A stretch of 64,000 bases of DNA from Streptomyces tibetensis (GCF_007655005.1 NZ_SZVW01000015.1:62001-126000), one strand, 5' to 3'. Shown: positions 38,266-47,633, numbered from the stretch's first letter. The notes: generated by a model not told the origin, from the letters alone. Numbers and translations are program-made.

Positions 38266-38309
38266 CGGACCGAGGGCCCCGCCGACGCGTCGGCGGGGCC
38301 CTCGGTCCG
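38266..38309. terminator. 44-nt perfect palindrome between convergent hyp operons
   Basis: A perfect palindrome, 22 bp per arm, centred between 38287 and 38288 (CGACGCGTCG at the centre). It starts five bases after the hypA stop and ends ten bases before the hypE stop, so it can end both converging operons. Its length and perfection are unusual. Confidence 0.9.
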
Positions 38310-38318
38310 CTCCTGTGC

Positions 38319-39389
38319 TCAGCAGATGCGCGGCAGCTGCTCCCCGAGGGGCAGGTCGAGCACCCGTGTCCCGCCGAGCCCGGTGGCGACCACCACCATC
38401 CCGGGATGCTCGGCGACGCACTCGCCGATCAGTGTCGCCCCGGTTCCCTGCGGATGGGCCCGCATGGCCGCCAGCACCTCCTCCGCCCGCGACGGGGGCA
38501 CGAACGCGACCAGCCGGCCCTCGTTGGCGACGTACAGCGGATCGAGCCCGAGGAACCCGCAGGCGTTCGCCACGGCGTCCGGCACCGGGATCGCCCGCTC
38601 CCGCAACCGGACCCCGGTCCCCGAGGCGCGGGCGATCTCGTTGAGGGACGCGCCCAGGCCGCCCCGGGTGGGGTCGCGCAGCACATGGATGTCCGGCGTG
38701 ACGGCCAGCATGGCCGCCACCAGATCCCCCAGTGGTGCGGTGTCGCTGGCGACCTCCACCCCGAACTCCAGGCCCTCCCGCACGCTCATGATCGCCACGC
38801 CGTGCAGCCCGATCGGCCCGCTGACGACGACTGCGTCCCCGGGCCGGGCACGCTGGGGCCGGATGTCCACCCCGTCGGGCACGAGACCCACCCCGGCGGT
38901 GGTGACGTACACCCCGTCGCCGTGCCCGGACTCCACCACCTTGGTGTCACCCGTGACGATCGTGACCCCGGCGGCCTCGGCGGCCGACCCCATCGAGCGC
39001 GCGATCCGCTCGACGACCGTCAGCTCCACACCCTCCTCCAGGACGAAGGCGGCGGAGAGACAGGCGGGCCGCGCACCGCTCATCGCGAGGTCGTTGACGG
39101 TGCCGTTGACCGCGAGGTCGCCGAGGCAGCCGCCGGGGAAGAACAGCGGCCGGACCACGTAGGAGTCGGTGGAGAAGGCAAGCCGCGCGCCGCCCAGTTC
39201 GAGGACCGCGGAGTCGGCCAGAGCGGACAGGGTGGCGTTGCCGTAGGCAGGGGTGAAGATCTGCTCCATCAGCTCCGCCGACAGCGCACCGCCGCCGCCG
39301 TGCCCCATGACCACGACCCCCTGGTCACGCAGCGGGGCGGGGCAGGTCCAGTTGGCCGGGTCGACCACCTCGGTGACGTGCTCAGGCAA
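38319..39389 (-). CDS. hypE: Hydrogenase maturation protein HypE (carbamoyl dehydratase)
   Basis: 356 residues. The PurM-like ATPase fold is shown by MGHGGGGALSAELMEQIFTP, AFSTDSYVVRPLFFPGGCLG and VVSGPIGLHGVAIMS, with RDPTRGGLG in the second half. The C-terminal PRIC carries the cysteine that receives carbamoyl from HypF and is dehydrated to thiocyanate, the source of the cyanide ligands. It overlaps hypD by eight bases (39382-39389) at the end of the reverse operon. Confidence 0.95.
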   Translation of the reverse strand: MPEHVTEVVDPANWTCPAPLRDQGVVVMGHGGGGALSAELMEQIFTPAYGNATLSALADSAVLELGGARLAFSTDSYVVRPLFFPGGCLGDLAVNGTVNDLAMSGARPACLSAAFVLEEGVELTVVERIARSMGSAAEAAGVTIVTGDTKVVESGHGDGVYVTTAGVGLVPDGVDIRPQRARPGDAVVVSGPIGLHGVAIMSVREGLEFGVEVASDTAPLGDLVAAMLAVTPDIHVLRDPTRGGLGASLNEIARASGTGVRLRERAIPVPDAVANACGFLGLDPLYVANEGRLVAFVPPSRAEEVLAAMRAHPQGTGATLIGECVAEHPGMVVVATGLGGTRVLDLPLGEQLPRIC

Positions 39390-40527
39390 CGGGAGTCACC
39401 TCCTGCTGCGGAGCGGCTCCGGCGGCCTGCGGGGCCGGGGCGGTCATGCGGCGGTAGAGGTAGTAGGCCGCGCAGGCGCCCTCGCTGGAGACCATGGTGG
39501 CGCCGAGCGGGGTGCGCGGGGTGCAGGTGGTGCCGAACGCGGCGCACTCGGTCGGCTTGATCAGGCCCTGGAGCACCTCGCCGGCCCGGCACTCGGCGGG
39601 TTCCTCGGTACGGATCCCACTGACGTCGAAGCGGTGCTCCGCGTCGTAATCACGGAAGGCGTCGGTCAGCCGCCAGCCGCTGGCCGGGATCCGCCCGATG
39701 CCGCGCCAGTTCCGGTCGGTGACCTCGAACACCTCCTCGATCATGCGCACGGCGGCCGGGTTGCCGTCCTCGCGCACCGCGCGCGGGTAGGCGTTCTCCA
39801 CCCGGTGCTCGCCGCGCTCCAGCTGGCGTACCGCTCGGCGGATGCCCTCCAGGATGTCCAGCGGCTCGAAGCCGGTCACCACCATGGGTACCTTGAACCG
39901 CTCGGCCAGCTGCGGGTACTCGGCCATCCCCATCACGCTGCACACGTGCCCGGCGGCGAGGAAGCCCTGCACCCGGCACTCCGGTGCCGTCATGATCGCC
40001 TCGACGGCCGGGGGCACCCGCACATGCGACACCAGCAGGCTGAAGTTGGCCAGGCCCAGCCGGCGCGCCTGGTGCACGGCCATCGCGTTGGCCGGGGCGG
40101 TGGTCTCGAAGCCGATCGCGAAGAACACCACCTCACGGTCGGGGTTGGTGCGGGCCAGCTCCAGGGCGTCGAGCGGCGAGTACACCACGCGCACGTCGCC
40201 GCCCTCGCCCTTGACCCGGAACAGGTCGCGGTCGGTGCCCGGCACCCGCAGCATGTCGCCGAAGGAGCAGAAGATCACCCCGGGCCGCGCGGCGATCTCC
40301 AGTGCCTTGTCGATGACCTCCAGCGGCGTGACACAGACCGGGCAGCCGGGCCCGTGGATCAACTCGACCTGCTCGGGCAGCAGTTGGTCGATGCCGTGCC
40401 GGATGATCGAGTGGGTCTGGCCGCCGCACACCTCCATCAGGGCCCAGGGCCGGGTGGCGGTGGCGCGGATCTCGTCCAGCAGGCGCCGGGCCAGCTGGGG
40501 GTCGTTGAACTCGTCGATGTACTTCAC
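39382..40527 (-). CDS. hypD: Hydrogenase Fe(CN)2CO assembly protein HypD
   Basis: 381 residues, normal length. Typical blocks are present: MEVCGGQTHSIIRHGIDQLL, LIHGPGCPVCVTPLEVID and GFETTAPANAMAV, with the C-terminal iron-sulphur region CRAGEVLQGL and FGTTCTPRTPLG. With HypC it holds iron while cyanide and CO are added. Its start overlaps the hypC stop (ATGA). The conserved cysteines of the [4Fe-4S] site and the redox pair are all present. Confidence 0.95.
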   Translation of the reverse strand: MKYIDEFNDPQLARRLLDEIRATATRPWALMEVCGGQTHSIIRHGIDQLLPEQVELIHGPGCPVCVTPLEVIDKALEIAARPGVIFCSFGDMLRVPGTDRDLFRVKGEGGDVRVVYSPLDALELARTNPDREVVFFAIGFETTAPANAMAVHQARRLGLANFSLLVSHVRVPPAVEAIMTAPECRVQGFLAAGHVCSVMGMAEYPQLAERFKVPMVVTGFEPLDILEGIRRAVRQLERGEHRVENAYPRAVREDGNPAAVRMIEEVFEVTDRNWRGIGRIPASGWRLTDAFRDYDAEHRFDVSGIRTEEPAECRAGEVLQGLIKPTECAAFGTTCTPRTPLGATMVSSEGACAAYYLYRRMTAPAPQAAGAAPQQEVTPVA

Positions 40528-40844
40528 CGGGCCTCACTCCCGCTGTCCTGGGGCTCCGTCACCGCGGCGGCGCCCGCCTCCTTGGCCGCCTGCTCCCAGG
40601 CGTCCCCGAACTCCTCCTCCAGCAGCCCCAGTTCCTCGAACAGCTTCAGGGAGGCCAGGGCCGACTCCTCGTCCAGACGCTGGAGCGCGAAACCGACGTG
40701 CACGATGACGTACTCACCGACCTTCACGTCGGACACGTACTCCAGGCACGCCTGTTTCTGCACGCCGCCGAAGTCGACCAGCCCGGTGAGCGGGTCGGCA
40801 CTGTCGTCGATGGACACGACCTTTCCGGGCACTGCCAAACACAT
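40524..40844 (-). CDS. hypC: Hydrogenase assembly chaperone HypC
   Basis: 106 residues beginning MCLAVPGKVVSIDDSADPLT, with the essential Cys2. The OB-like fold core is LVDFGGVQKQACLEYVSDVK VGEYVIVHVGFALQRLDEES read as two halves, as in the family. The C-terminal extension of about 30 acidic residues is longer than in E. coli HypC. It brings the Fe(CN)2CO unit from HypD to the large subunit. It follows hypF by three bases. Confidence 0.95.
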   Translation of the reverse strand: MCLAVPGKVVSIDDSADPLTGLVDFGGVQKQACLEYVSDVKVGEYVIVHVGFALQRLDEESALASLKLFEELGLLEEEFGDAWEQAAKEAGAAAVTEPQDSGSEAR

Positions 40845-40847
40845 GGG

Positions 40848-43160
40848 TCACTCCTCTTGTCGTAGGTGCGCCGCGACCACCAGCTGGCCGAGGGCCAGCC
40901 CGCCGTCGTTCGGCGGGACTTCGCCGTGGCGGAGCACCGCGAAGCCGTCCTCGGACAGCAGTCGCGCGCACTCCTCCTCCAGCAGCGCGTTGGCGAACAC
41001 CCCGCCGCTGAGCGCGACGGTGGCCAGGCCGGTGTCCTGACGCGCCCGCCGGCAGATCCCCGCCACCGCGCGCGCCACGGCCCGGTGGAAACGGGCCGCG
41101 AGCACGGCGGCCGGGGTGCCGCGCCGCAGATCGGCGATCAGCCCGCCGAGCACGGGCGCCGGGTCGAGACCCCCGGCGAAGGCGTACGCCGCCGCTTCCG
41201 CGTCCCACGCCGAAGCGGCGGCGGCCTCCAGCTCCAGCGCGGCCTGCGCCTCGTACCCCGCGCGGTGACACACGCCCACCAGCGACGACACGGCGTCGAA
41301 GAGGCGGCCCATGCTGGAGGTCGGCACACAGGCCAGACCGCCGGGCAACTGCCTCTGGAGCACGGCCAGTTCCTGAGGTGCGCAGGCGGTCACGCACGGC
41401 AGGTCCGCGTCCCACGGCAGTCCCGCCGCCCACAGCCGGGCCAGGGCCAGACGGCACGGGTTCGCGACGCCGGCGTCACCGCCGGGCAGCGGGGCGGGGG
41501 AGAGGCGGGCGTAGCGGCGGAAGCCGGTGTAGTCGGCGAGCAGGATCTCGCCGCCCCAGACGGTGCCGTCGTCGCCGTAGCCGGTGCCGTCGAAGGCGAC
41601 GCCGATCACGGGGCTGGTGCCGTCCAGGCCGTGCCCGGCCATGGCGGAGGCGATGTGTGCGTGGTGGTGCTGGACCGGCACGGGGGCGTGCCCGGCCAGC
41701 CGGGCGGCCCACCGTGTGGAGTGGTACCCGGGGTGCCGGTCGGCGGCGACCAGCTCGGGGCTCACGCCGGTGAGGGCCCGCAGGTGCGCGTCCGCCCGCC
41801 GGGCCGCCTCCAGGGTGGTCAGGTCGCCCATGTCGCCGATGTGCGGGCCGAACCAGGCCTGGTCGCCCGCACCGAGGCACAGGGCGTTCTTCAGGTCACC
41901 CCCCACGGCGAGAGCGGGCCGCACGGGCACCGGCAGCCGCAGCGGCCGGGGCACGTACCCGCGGGAGCGGCGCAGCACCTGCTCGGTGCCGTCGGGGCGT
42001 ACGCGCAGCAGGGAGTCGTCGCAGGGGGAGGCGATGGGCCGGTCGTGGGCGAGCCAGGCGTCGGCCAGCCCGGCGAGCCGGGTCAGTGCCTCGTCGTCGT
42101 CCGTGACGATCGGCTCTCCGGAGCGGTTGCCGCTGGTCATGACCAGCACGCGTGGGCCGGGCGGATCACCGAGCAGGCCGAACAGCAGGGTGTGCACGGG
42201 CGTGTAGGGCAGCATCACGCCGAGGTGCGGGCTGCCGGGGCAGACGCCGGGTGCGAGACCGTTGGCCTCCGGGCGCCGGCGCAGCAGGACGATGGGGCGG
42301 CGAGGGCCGGTCAGCGCGGCCAGCTCGGAGGGGGAGAGTGCGGCGAGGCGCCGTACCTCGTCGAGGTCCGCGCACATCACCGCGAACGGCTTGCCGCCGC
42401 GTGCCTTGCGGGTGCGCAGGGCGTCGACGGCGCGTGCGTCGCCGGCGTCGCAGGCCAGGTGGTAGCCGCCGAGCCCCTTGACGGCGACGATCCGCCCCGC
42501 CGCCAGCAGCGCGCGTGCCGATGCCAGGGCCCCGGCGTCCCGGGCCGGGCGGACCCCGCTCCCGGGGGCGGGCACCAGGCGCAGCCGGGGACCGCAGTCG
42601 GGGCAGGCCACGGGCTGGGCGTGGAAGCGGCGGTCGAGCGGATCGCCGTACTCGCGGGCGCACGCGGCGCACATCGGGAAGCCGGCCATGGTCGTGACCG
42701 CCCGGTCGTACGGCATGCCGGTGGCGATGGTGAAGCGGGGGCCGCAGTGGGTGCAGGTGACGAACGGGTGCCGGTGCCGGCGGTCGGCCGGATCGCCCAG
42801 CTCCCGCAGGCAGTCCCGGCAGGTCGCCGTGTCGGGCGGGAGGAGGGTGCTGCCGGGGGAGCGGTCGGTGGAGCGGATGTCGAAGGTGCCGTCGGCGCCC
42901 GTCGCGGGCAGGTCCTCGAACCCCACGCCCGTGACGGTGGCGAGCGGCGGAGGCTCCTTCGCCAGCCGGTCGCAGAAGTCGGCGACACCCTCCGGCGGGC
43001 CCTCCACCTCGATCAGGACGCCGCTCGCCGTGTTGCTCACGAAGCCCGCCAGCGCGAGCTCGGAGGCGAGGCGGTGCACGAACGGGCGGAAACCCACGCC
43101 CTGCACGGTGCCGCGCACGGTGACGCGACGGCGTACCGCCCGGGTGACGGGCGCTGTCAC
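40848..43160 (-). CDS. hypF: Carbamoyltransferase HypF
   Basis: 770 residues from GTG 43160, which overlaps the hypB stop (GTGA); longer upstream frames have no support. An acylphosphatase domain comes first (VRGTVQGVGFRPFVHRLASE), then two zinc fingers (TCRDCLRELGD, TCTHCGPRFT, CAACAREYGD, ACPDCGPRLR), a YrdC-like adenylation domain (VAVKGLGGYHLACDA, PYTPVHTLLF) and a Kae1-like domain (VQHHHAHIASAMAGH, GVAFDGTGYGDDGTVWGGEI). It uses carbamoyl phosphate and ATP to carbamoylate HypE, giving the cyanide ligands. Confidence 0.95.
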   Translation of the reverse strand: MTAPVTRAVRRRVTVRGTVQGVGFRPFVHRLASELALAGFVSNTASGVLIEVEGPPEGVADFCDRLAKEPPPLATVTGVGFEDLPATGADGTFDIRSTDRSPGSTLLPPDTATCRDCLRELGDPADRRHRHPFVTCTHCGPRFTIATGMPYDRAVTTMAGFPMCAACAREYGDPLDRRFHAQPVACPDCGPRLRLVPAPGSGVRPARDAGALASARALLAAGRIVAVKGLGGYHLACDAGDARAVDALRTRKARGGKPFAVMCADLDEVRRLAALSPSELAALTGPRRPIVLLRRRPEANGLAPGVCPGSPHLGVMLPYTPVHTLLFGLLGDPPGPRVLVMTSGNRSGEPIVTDDDEALTRLAGLADAWLAHDRPIASPCDDSLLRVRPDGTEQVLRRSRGYVPRPLRLPVPVRPALAVGGDLKNALCLGAGDQAWFGPHIGDMGDLTTLEAARRADAHLRALTGVSPELVAADRHPGYHSTRWAARLAGHAPVPVQHHHAHIASAMAGHGLDGTSPVIGVAFDGTGYGDDGTVWGGEILLADYTGFRRYARLSPAPLPGGDAGVANPCRLALARLWAAGLPWDADLPCVTACAPQELAVLQRQLPGGLACVPTSSMGRLFDAVSSLVGVCHRAGYEAQAALELEAAAASAWDAEAAAYAFAGGLDPAPVLGGLIADLRRGTPAAVLAARFHRAVARAVAGICRRARQDTGLATVALSGGVFANALLEEECARLLSEDGFAVLRHGEVPPNDGGLALGQLVVAAHLRQEE

Positions 43161-43900
43161 GAGACGAGGCCGGCTTCGGTGCCCTCGTGGGTGTGGGTGT
43201 GGGTGTGCGGGCGGGGCGCCAGGGGCGGCCGGTGGACAGGGCCCCCGTCCCGGACGGCGAGCACCCGCTCCAGCAGGGTGTCGACGCCGGCGCCGGTGCG
43301 GGCGCAGGACCGCACCACCTCCACCCCCGGGTTGACCCGCCGGACGTTCTCCTCGAAGGCGCCCTCGTCGAACCCGGCCGGCCCGGACAGGTCGGTCTTC
43401 GTCAGCACCACCAGCTGGGCGGACCCGAAGGCGGTGGGGTACTTCAGGGGCTTGTCCTCGCCCTCCGTCACCGCCATGAGCACGATCCGCAGACTCTCGC
43501 CGAGGTCGTAGGACGCGGGGCAGACGAGGTTGCCGACGTTCTCCACGAACAGCAGCGAGGCCCCCTCGGGCAGCCAGCTCTCGACGTGGCCGCGCAGTTG
43601 CCGCGCCTCCAGATGGCACAGCCCGTCCGTCAGGAGCTGCTTCACCGGGGCTCCCGAGCGGGCCAGCCGGTCGGCGTCGTTCTCGGTCGCCAGGTCGGCG
43701 GTGAGCGCGGCCACCGGAAGGCCCCGCTCCACCGCTCTGGCCAGCACCCGGCCGAGCAGCTCCGTCTTGCCGCTGCCCGGGCTGGACAGCAGGTTGACCA
43801 CGCTCACTCCGCGCCGGGCCAGCTCCTCACGCAGGCCCGCGGCCAGAGAGTCGTTCTTCGCCAGGACGGCCTGGGTGACCTCGTCCACGGAATCGCACAT
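43157..43900 (-). CDS. hypB: Nickel-incorporation GTPase HypB
   Basis: 247 residues. The P-loop is SSPGSGKTELL (GSGKT at 42-46), with ADLATENDADRL, FVENVGNLVCPASYDLGE and VLTKTDLSG for guanine. It hydrolyses GTP to drive nickel transfer from HypA. The usual His-rich nickel store is placed at the C-terminus (HTHTHTHEG, written in DNA as a GTGGGT repeat) instead of the N-terminus, which is notable. It overlaps hypF by four bases. Confidence 0.95.
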   Translation of the reverse strand: MCDSVDEVTQAVLAKNDSLAAGLREELARRGVSVVNLLSSPGSGKTELLGRVLARAVERGLPVAALTADLATENDADRLARSGAPVKQLLTDGLCHLEARQLRGHVESWLPEGASLLFVENVGNLVCPASYDLGESLRIVLMAVTEGEDKPLKYPTAFGSAQLVVLTKTDLSGPAGFDEGAFEENVRRVNPGVEVVRSCARTGAGVDTLLERVLAVRDGGPVHRPPLAPRPHTHTHTHEGTEAGLVS

Positions 43901-43939
43901 GGGCGCCGCTCCTCGCGGGTCGGTAGGGAAATCGTTCCG

Positions 43940-44527
43940 CTACCGATCCTCCGCGCCACCGCTCACCGTGCCCGGCAGCCCGGCCGACGACAGGGCGGCG
44001 GATTCGTCCGGGCGGCTCAACGGGGGCGTGGCCCCGGGGTCGGCGAGCAGTACCGGCACCATCGCGTGCAGTGCCGCGACGGCCCGCCCCACCGCCTCCC
44101 GCACCGTCGCGCTGATGCCCGGGGCGATGTCCTCGTCGGCCGGCGCCCGCAGCTCCGGCTCACAGGCCAGCACCAGGACGCGGGGGAGCGGCTCGTCGCC
44201 CAGGTGGGCGGCCAGGGCGAGAACCGTCGCCGGGTCCATGCCGTGCGCCTCGGGCGGGGCGCCCGCGGTGGATCGGCCGGGCAGGTCCGGCTCGATCAGC
44301 GACAGCGTGCCCGGCTCGTGCCCCCGCACGGCCGCGTCGACCAGCACGGCCGTGTCGTAGCCGTCGAGCAGCTCGTACGCCAGGTCCATGCCGCGGATGC
44401 CGAAGTCCCGCACCCGGACCTCCGGCGGCAGCGGGCGCAGGTCCAGGGCGCGGATCACCTCGGGGCCGAAGGCGTCGTCCGCGAGGAAGATGTTGCCGAC
44501 GCCCGCCACGAGCAGCCGGGCGCTCAC
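43940..44527 (-). CDS. Hydrogenase maturation endopeptidase (HoxM/HyaD family)
   Basis: 195 residues from GTG 44527, overlapping the hypX stop (GTGA). The beginning LLVAGVGNIFLADDAFGPEV has the GNxxxxDDxFG signature, with the Glu and Asp used to sense nickel, and VLVDAAVRGHEPGT and the MDPATVLALAAHLGDEP segment with the third ligand type follow. It checks nickel loading and removes the C-terminal peptide of HhyL. The C-terminal 30 residues look disordered. Confidence 0.92.
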   Translation of the reverse strand: MSARLLVAGVGNIFLADDAFGPEVIRALDLRPLPPEVRVRDFGIRGMDLAYELLDGYDTAVLVDAAVRGHEPGTLSLIEPDLPGRSTAGAPPEAHGMDPATVLALAAHLGDEPLPRVLVLACEPELRAPADEDIAPGISATVREAVGRAVAALHAMVPVLLADPGATPPLSRPDESAALSSAGLPGTVSGGAEDR

Positions 44528-46269
44528 TGCGCGCCTGAGGTGGCAAGCGGCCGGGCGGAGCCGCCCGGGAGCTTGCGGACGAACGCGGACCGCAGCGCGT
44601 GGTACGGCGCCTCGGGGTCGAAGAAGACGGCGCGCATCCGGGCGAGTTCGTCCCTCCGGTATTCGGCGAGGGGGCGCTGGAGCTCGTCCGCGTGACGTGC
44701 CGTGGCCTTGGCGGTGATCCGGCCGGGGAGATCCGGATCGCCGGCCAGGTCGGCGGCCAGCCGCTCGACCTCGGCGGCGAAGTCCTGGGCCGCGACCGGC
44801 ACCAGACGGTCCACCAGTCCGATCCGCTCGGCGGTCGCGGCGCTCACCGGCAGCGCCTCGCTCGTCAGCCGCTCGGCCGTCTCGACGCCCGCCCGGCGGG
44901 GCAGCGAGTACGTCCAGAACTCCGACCCGTACAGGCCCATGTTCCGGTAGTGCGGATTGAGGACGGCGCCCGCGCGACACCAGACTTCGTCGGCGGCCAG
45001 GGCGAGCATGACCCCGCCGGCCGCCGCGTTGCCTGAGAGGGCCGCCACCACCAGCCGGTCGGTGGTGCGCAGCACCGCCTCGACCAGGTCGTTCATGGCG
45101 TTGAGGTTGGACCAGGACTCTGCCGCCGGGTCGCCCGCCGCCTCGATGACGTTGAGGTGGATGCCGTTGGAGAAGAAGTCCCGGGCGCCGCCGAGCACCA
45201 GCACCGAGGTGGGGCGGGTGAGGGCGTAGCGCCAGGCGGCGAGCAGCCTGCGGCAGTGGGTGGTGCTCATGGCCCCGCCGGGGAACGAGAAGGTCAGAAA
45301 GCCGATGGGACCGCGCTGCCGGTAGCGGATGTCGGTCCAGGTGGTGCGGTCCGGCGGCAGTTCGAGCGGGGCCGCGATCTCGGGCAGCCAGTACGGGCGG
45401 TCGTACGCACCCGGCATGCCCGGGCCGCTGCCGGGCGGGGCCGGGAAGCCGGAGAGCACCGAGGCCGCGGGGCGACGGAACGGCGCCGGGTCACCGGAGC
45501 TCTTGCGGGGGCGCAGTTCAGGGATCCACACCGCGCCGTCCCGGGTGGCCCGGCAGACCGCACCGGCCCGGGTCGCAAGCAGCTCACCGGGCTCCCCGCG
45601 CAGCCGGTCCTCGGGGTACCCGCCGTGCAGGAACACCTCCCGGCCGCAGATCTCGTCCCGCACGCCGGGCTGCGAGTCGGCCCCGCGGAGCTTGCGCAGC
45701 ACCGTCGCCCTGTCGTCGTTCTCCCAGTCGATCCGCCGTTGCTCCTGGCGGAAGAAGTCCCGCCACACCACGTGGATCCCGGGTTCGCTCTGCGGACGCG
45801 GTTTGTACGATCCGTCGGCGTAGCGCCGCACGGCCAGCAGCACGGCGGCCGTGGCGGCGTCCGCCAGCTCGTTGCGGTACACGTCGCTCTTGCCCGCCGG
45901 CGGCACGGGGAAGGAGCCGTCCGCCCACACGTCCCCCGCGTCCATGGCCGCCTCGGCCTGCAGCACCGTGACGCCCCACTCCGACGCTTCCTGGGCGATC
46001 GCCCAGTCCAGCGCCGACGGGCCCCGGTCGCCGGGCGGTCCGGGGTGCACGATCAGGCAGGTGTGGTCCCGCCACACGTCCTCCGGCAGGGCCGACTTCA
46101 GCATCGGGGCGACGATCAGCTCCGGGCTTGTCTCGCGTACGGCGTCCCGGACGGCGTCGGGGCCGTGCGAGGCGAGCACGACGTCCACGTGGTGCCCCTC
46201 GTCCGACAGTTCGGCGAACACACGCTGGGACAGGCTGTTGAACGCGCTGGCGACGAGCAAGATGTCCAT
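44524..46269 (-). CDS. hypX: HypX/HoxX: CO ligand synthesis for aerobic hydrogenase maturation
   Basis: 581 residues from ATG 46269 (MDILLVASAFNSLSQRVFAE). The N-terminal half resembles formyl-THF hydrolases/transferases: LIVHPGPPGDRGPSALDWAI, VTVLQAEAAMDAGDVWADGS. The C-terminal half is enoyl-CoA hydratase-like: FLTFSFPGGAMSTTHCRRLL, LVLGGARDFFSNGIHLNVIE and ALSGNAAAGGVMLALAADEV. In aerobic hydrogen bacteria HypX makes the CO ligand from formyl-THF, which fits an oxygen-tolerant enzyme. It is the first gene of the reverse operon. Confidence 0.92.
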   Translation of the reverse strand: MDILLVASAFNSLSQRVFAELSDEGHHVDVVLASHGPDAVRDAVRETSPELIVAPMLKSALPEDVWRDHTCLIVHPGPPGDRGPSALDWAIAQEASEWGVTVLQAEAAMDAGDVWADGSFPVPPAGKSDVYRNELADAATAAVLLAVRRYADGSYKPRPQSEPGIHVVWRDFFRQEQRRIDWENDDRATVLRKLRGADSQPGVRDEICGREVFLHGGYPEDRLRGEPGELLATRAGAVCRATRDGAVWIPELRPRKSSGDPAPFRRPAASVLSGFPAPPGSGPGMPGAYDRPYWLPEIAAPLELPPDRTTWTDIRYRQRGPIGFLTFSFPGGAMSTTHCRRLLAAWRYALTRPTSVLVLGGARDFFSNGIHLNVIEAAGDPAAESWSNLNAMNDLVEAVLRTTDRLVVAALSGNAAAGGVMLALAADEVWCRAGAVLNPHYRNMGLYGSEFWTYSLPRRAGVETAERLTSEALPVSAATAERIGLVDRLVPVAAQDFAAEVERLAADLAGDPDLPGRITAKATARHADELQRPLAEYRRDELARMRAVFFDPEAPYHALRSAFVRKLPGGSARPLATSGAQ

Positions 46270-46544
46270 GACACGGCATGGTCGCCCGTCTCGGGAGGGC
46301 CGCGAAGGACCACGGCGGCGTTTCGCGGTGCTCATCCGCTTCCGGCGGAACGGATACGCGGCGGCCGCCGCCGTGGTCCCGGGCCTGCGGTCACTCCGAC
46401 CGGTGTGCCGCCGGGAGCGTCCACGCCGACGTCGAGGACGTGGCACACCGAGCGGGCACCAGGCACGGGTCCGGGGCGTTCGGGGGTGTGGAACGCTGGG
46501 CGTGAGGGGCCGTGGTGCGGCCGCCGGACACGGGGGAGTGAGCG

Positions 46545-47633
46545 ATGACGCGAGTGGGAGGACGGGCCGGTGGCGGCGCGCCGCGCGGGGTGGACGTGGC
46601 CCGGCTGGCCGGGGTCTCGCAGAAGACGGTGTCGCGGGTCCTCAACGGGGAGCGCTATGTCTCCGAGGACGTACGCCGAAGAGTGCTCGAGGCGGCCGGG
46701 GAGCTCGGCTACCGGCTGAACAGCGCGGCCCGGGCCCTGGCCTCCGGGCGGACCCGCTCCATCGGCGTGATCACCCTCGGAACCGCCCTCTACGGCCCCG
46801 CCTCGCTGCTGATCGGCATCGAGCGGGCCGCGCGGGACGCCGGCTACGCGCTCCGCGTCGTCAACACCCTCGAAGGCGACCCGGGAGGGGTGGCCGGCGC
46901 CGTGGAGTCGCTGCTGGAGCAGGGCGTGGACGGCATCGTCGTCTCCGAGCCGATCGACGAAGGGCCGGTCTCCCTCAGCGTCGACGTGCCGGTCCTCGTG
47001 CTCGGCGCACCGGCGGCGTTCGGCGGTGCCCGCACCATGACCAGGGGAGTCGGCGCCGAACGCCTCGCCCGGACGGCCACCGAGCACCTGCTGGACCTCG
47101 GCCACGCGACGGTCCACCATCTCGCCGGCCCGCAACGGTGGTTCGCCGCCCGGGACCGGCTGGAAGGCTGGCGCGGTGCCCTCGCCGCACGCGGCATCGC
47201 ACCGCCCGCCGTGCTGCACGGCGACTGGTCGGCCGCGTCCGGATACGCGGTGGGCCGCGAGCTCGCCGCGCACCGTGACTGCACCGCCGTGTTCGCCGCC
47301 AACGACGACATGGCCATCGGCGTCGTCCGCGCCCTGACGGAGGCCGGGCTGCGCGTGCCGGACGACATCAGCGTGGTGGGCTTCGACGACATCCCCGTGG
47401 CCGCCTACGTGACCCCGCCGCTGACCACCGTGCGGCAGCCGTTCGACGCCGTGGCGCGGGAGGGGCTCCGGCTCCTGGTGCGGGCGATCGAGGACCCGGA
47501 GGCGGACCTGCCGCCCGCGTACGACCCGCCGGTCGACCTCGTCGTCCGCGCGTCCACGGCACCGCCGCCCCGGGGCGCCCGCCCGCCGGCGCCTCCCCTC
47601 GCGCAGCCGCGAGGGGAGACGGCAGCCGACTGA
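46545..47633 (+). CDS. LacI-family transcriptional regulator
   Basis: 362 residues from ATG 46545. The LacI helix-turn-helix is at residues 16-40 (VDVARLAGVSQKTVSRVLNG), followed by the hinge NSAARALASGRTRSIGVITL and the effector-binding domain (SVVGFDDIPVAAYVTPPLTT near the C-terminus). The last 30 residues are Pro/Arg-rich. It is divergent from hypX across 275 bp. The operators and sugar ligand are unknown; a link to the hydrogenase genes is possible but not supported by a palindrome I could identify. Confidence 0.88.
   Translation: MTRVGGRAGGGAPRGVDVARLAGVSQKTVSRVLNGERYVSEDVRRRVLEAAGELGYRLNSAARALASGRTRSIGVITLGTALYGPASLLIGIERAARDAGYALRVVNTLEGDPGGVAGAVESLLEQGVDGIVVSEPIDEGPVSLSVDVPVLVLGAPAAFGGARTMTRGVGAERLARTATEHLLDLGHATVHHLAGPQRWFAARDRLEGWRGALAARGIAPPAVLHGDWSAASGYAVGRELAAHRDCTAVFAANDDMAIGVVRALTEAGLRVPDDISVVGFDDIPVAAYVTPPLTTVRQPFDAVAREGLRLLVRAIEDPEADLPPAYDPPVDLVVRASTAPPPRGARPPAPPLAQPRGETAAD

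Noticed and set aside
46270..46544. LacI/IclR pair considered as dedicated hydrogenase regulators
   Set aside because: They are only neighbours of hypX. No shared palindrome was found in the hydrogenase promoter regions, and LacI/IclR control of group 1h genes is not something I can support.
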